This document shows positions 62,186 through 64,000 of a stretch of 64,000 nucleotides of DNA, in pieces. Each line of letters begins with the position of its first letter. The stretch's first letter is position 1. The stretch comes from Defluviitalea phaphyphila (GTDB lineage Bacteria > Bacillota > Clostridia > Lachnospirales > Defluviitaleaceae), in NCBI RefSeq assembly GCF_001466305.1, contig NZ_JWID01000008.1, forward strand, positions 1,301-65,300, read 5' to 3'. The position numbers and the translations under genes were made by a program. Under the pieces are notes generated by a model that was not told the origin of the DNA, did not search any database, and worked only from the letters and a program-made list of their open reading frames with translations.

Positions 62186-63270
62186 TCTGAACCATATAAA
62201 ATTGTTCCACCACCCACAACTATATCTCCATCATAAAATACTATTGCCTGTCCTGGAGTAATAGCTCTTTGTGGGGTATCAAATTCACACTTTATTATAT
62301 CTTTATCTATCATTTGTATAGTACATAAAGCTGGTTTATGACTGTATCTAATTTTTGCAGTAACTTTTTTACTTCCTTCAAGTTTTTCAAAAGCCATAAA
62401 ATTCAGTTTGTTTGCATAAGCTTTCTTTTTAAAAACTTCTTCATGTTCTCCTAATACTACTTCATTTTTATCTGGCCTAATTTCAACTACATACATAGGT
62501 TTTCCAATTGCAATACCAAGTCCCTTTCTTTGACCTATGGTATAATGAATTATCCCCTTATGTTTACCTAATATATTTCCTTTAGTATCTACAAAATTCC
62601 CTTGTGAAAATTTTAAATTAGAATTCTTTTCTATATAAGAACTATAATCATTATCAGGTATAAAACAAATTTCTTGACTATCAGGTTTATTAGCCACCAA
62701 AAGACCTATATCTTTTGCTATTTTTCTAACTTCATCTTTATTATAATCTCCTAAAGGCATTAAAGTATATTTTAATTGATTTTGAGTAAGATTATATAAA
62801 GCATATGTTTGGTCTTTACCTATTGCTTCAGACATTTTTAAAGTATATCTACCGTTTGGAAGTTTTATAACCTTTGCATAATGTCCAGTTGCAATATAAT
62901 CTGCTCCTATTTGAAGAGATTTATAAAGCATAGATTCCCATTTTATATATCTATTACAAGCAATACAAGGATTAGGAGTTTTCCCATTAGAATATTCTTC
63001 TACAAAATAATCTATTACTTGATTTTTAAAAGCTTCTTTAAAATTAACTACATAATGAGGAATGTCTAGTTTTTGACACACTCTTCTTGCATCATCAACT
63101 GCAGATAACCCACAACATCCTCCGTTATCTTCTATTTCTTCTCTTGATTCATCCTGCCAAATTTGCATGGTCATTCCTATTACTTCATATCCTTGTTTTT
63201 TTAGAAGATATGCAGCTACCGAACTATCTACGCCTCCAGACATTCCAACAACAACTTTTTGTTTTATCAT
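62179..63270 (-). CDS. mnmA: MnmA, tRNA 2-thiouridylase
   Basis: 363 residues. Landmarks are [20 protein letters not shown] (PP-loop), [16 protein letters not shown] (first catalytic Cys near 99-102), and [12 protein letters not shown] (second Cys near 200). The C-terminal beta-barrel domain ends [10 protein letters not shown]. It thiolates U34 of Lys, Glu and Gln tRNAs with sulfur from a NifS/IscS-type desulfurase, whose gene and scaffold lie upstream in the same operon. Confidence 0.98.
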   Translation of the reverse strand: MIKQKVVVGMSGGVDSSVAAYLLKKQGYEVIGMTMQIWQDESREEIEDNGGCCGLSAVDDARRVCQKLDIPHYVVNFKEAFKNQVIDYFVEEYSNGKTPNPCIACNRYIKWESMLYKSLQIGADYIATGHYAKVIKLPNGRYTLKMSEAIGKDQTYALYNLTQNQLKYTLMPLGDYNKDEVRKIAKDIGLLVANKPDSQEICFIPDNDYSSYIEKNSNLKFSQGNFVDTKGNILGKHKGIIHYTIGQRKGLGIAIGKPMYVVEIRPDKNEVVLGEHEEVFKKKAYANKLNFMAFEKLEGSKKVTAKIRYSHKPALCTIQMIDKDIIKCEFDTPQRAITPGQAIVFYDGDIVVGGGTILYGSEK

Positions 63271-63287
63271 GATGTCACCTCAGAATT

Positions 63288-63734
63288 TTATTCATCATTC
63301 TCTGGAATATGATGGTGATCTCCACTTTTTGGAGGTTTCAACCCTTCTATTTCTATTCCATTTTTTTGTGCATAATCCCATAAAGCTGCTTGAAGAGCTT
63401 CTTCTGCTAATACAGAACAGTGAACCTTAACAGGTGGAAGTCCATCTAATGCTTCCATAACGGCTTTATTAGTAATTTTCATTGCCTCTTGAATGGTTTT
63501 ACCTTTCACCATTTCTGTAGCCATGCTACTAGTTGCTACAGCTGCTCCACAACCAAAGGTTTTAAATTTAACATCTTTTATAATATTATCTTCTATATCA
63601 AGATATATTTTCATAATATCTCCACATTTAGCATTTCCAACTTCGCCTACTCCTGAAGCGTTTTCTATTTCTCCAACATTTCTAGGATTCATAAAATGAT
63701 CCATTACTTTTTTACTATACATCATATCTAACAC
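63288..63734 (-). CDS. nifU: NifU/IscU-type Fe-S scaffold protein
   Basis: 148 residues. Three ligand cysteines are in place: VGNAKCGDIMKIYL, FKTFGCGAAVATSSM and VHCSVLAEEALQAAL. The C-terminus adds a GDHHHIPENDE tail rich in His. The core matches IscU/NifU-N, so it builds Fe-S clusters for apo-proteins; it may also feed MnmA. It lies between nifS and mnmA, with short gaps. Confidence 0.97.
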   Translation of the reverse strand: MLDMMYSKKVMDHFMNPRNVGEIENASGVGEVGNAKCGDIMKIYLDIEDNIIKDVKFKTFGCGAAVATSSMATEMVKGKTIQEAMKITNKAVMEALDGLPPVKVHCSVLAEEALQAALWDYAQKNGIEIEGLKPPKSGDHHHIPENDE

Positions 63735-63742
63735 CTCTCTTT

Positions 63743-63778
63743 ATTTATATTATCATTTATATTATCATTTATATTATC
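63743..63778. repeat. Three tandem 12-bp repeats across the nifS stop
   Basis: ATTTATATTATC three times in a row. The last copy includes the nifS stop codon (63774-63776). Probably slippage-made and without function. Confidence 0.9.
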
Positions 63779-64000
63779 TATTTTTTTGTTTTTTATATTC
63801 TTCATACAAAGGAGACATATCTCTTAATCTTTGAACTATAGAAGGTAAAACTTCTAAAAAATAATCTGCTTCTGCCTTAGTATTTTCATCTCCTATGGTA
63901 ATTCTTAAAGAACCATGGGCTCTTTCGTGAGGAAGTCCAATGGATAATAATACATGAGATGGATCTAAAGAGCCAGAAGTACAAGCAGACCCACTAGAAG
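63774..64000 (-). CDS. nifS: Cysteine desulfurase NifS/IscS, C-terminal part (partial, runs off right edge)
   Basis: 75 codons to TAA at 63774. The first visible residues, [20 protein letters not shown], are the catalytic-loop Cys and its family signature. [16 protein letters not shown] follows, with the C-terminal ERxxxxLRxxxG pattern. It mobilises sulfur from cysteine for NifU and MnmA downstream. The start is outside the window. Confidence 0.95.
   Translation of the reverse strand, partial: SSGSACTSGSLDPSHVLLSIGLPHERAHGSLRITIGDENTKAEADYFLEVLPSIVQRLRDMSPLYEEYKKQKNR

Noticed and set aside
63743-63778. Short tandem repeat as a regulatory array
   Set aside because: Three 12-bp AT-only copies across a stop codon are best explained by slippage.

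Overview
The window is very AT-rich DNA from a low-GC Firmicute of the class Clostridia. The order cggR-gap-pgk-tpiA-gpmI-eno-secG, the mnmA-nifU-nifS group, a CIRCE-controlled small heat-shock gene, strong GGAGG ribosome sites and frequent TTG starts all fit this. The genus cannot be fixed from sequence alone. No rRNA or tRNA gene and no integrase, terminase, capsid or portal gene was seen.

Bases 1-23.6 kb form one long minus-strand operon that looks like a contractile injection system (T6SS- or phage-tail-like) in a monoderm. In transcription order it has: a large sheath candidate; an Hcp-like tube candidate; a J-domain protein; two FHA proteins; an anchored PP2C phosphatase; a degenerate PP2C joined to a membrane helix and TPR repeats; two unassigned proteins; an Hsp70/actin-like ATPase split by a one-base frameshift; another unassigned protein; an RHS/YD shell protein without a toxin tip; a membrane-anchored VWA protein; a DUF4280 PAAR-like tip; an unassigned protein; a first VgrG/gpD-like spike; two small unassigned genes; a second VgrG-like spike; and a polymorphic-toxin N-terminus that runs off the left edge. 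Strong hairpins follow the sheath and tube genes and could raise their expression over the rest. ClpV, the TssJLM membrane complex and a Ser/Thr kinase are not seen. This locus is the best candidate for an undescribed system. The sheath, tube and spike calls rest on motifs and gene order.

Bases 24.0-28.1 kb hold a small unknown gene, a transaldolase-like aldolase, a YhcH-family protein, a membrane chemoreceptor and an isochorismatase-family hydrolase, all on the minus strand. sfsA at 28.3-29.0 kb is on the plus strand. Bases 29.0-35.7 kb carry a compact type III-A CRISPR system: cas10-csm2-csm3-csm4-csm5-cas6, then a leader with a strong inverted repeat and an array of only three repeats and two spacers. 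No cas1, cas2 or csm6 is in the window.

Bases 35.9-45.6 kb are mostly ordinary chromosome: hsp20 with a perfect CIRCE, an RsmF-type RNA methyltransferase, a YeiH-type permease, a polar amino-acid ABC transporter, mgtC, a small methyltransferase and rnr. Bases 45.9-52.1 kb are a frl-type (fructosamine-6-phosphate) operon with its GntR/UTRA regulator. Its kinase and binding-protein genes each carry a single in-frame stop, and a remnant of another SIS-domain isomerase lies divergent from the regulator. Bases 52.7-60.1 kb are secG and the glycolytic operon with its CggR repressor and operator. The right end has a Na/phosphate cotransporter, mnmA, nifU and a partial nifS.
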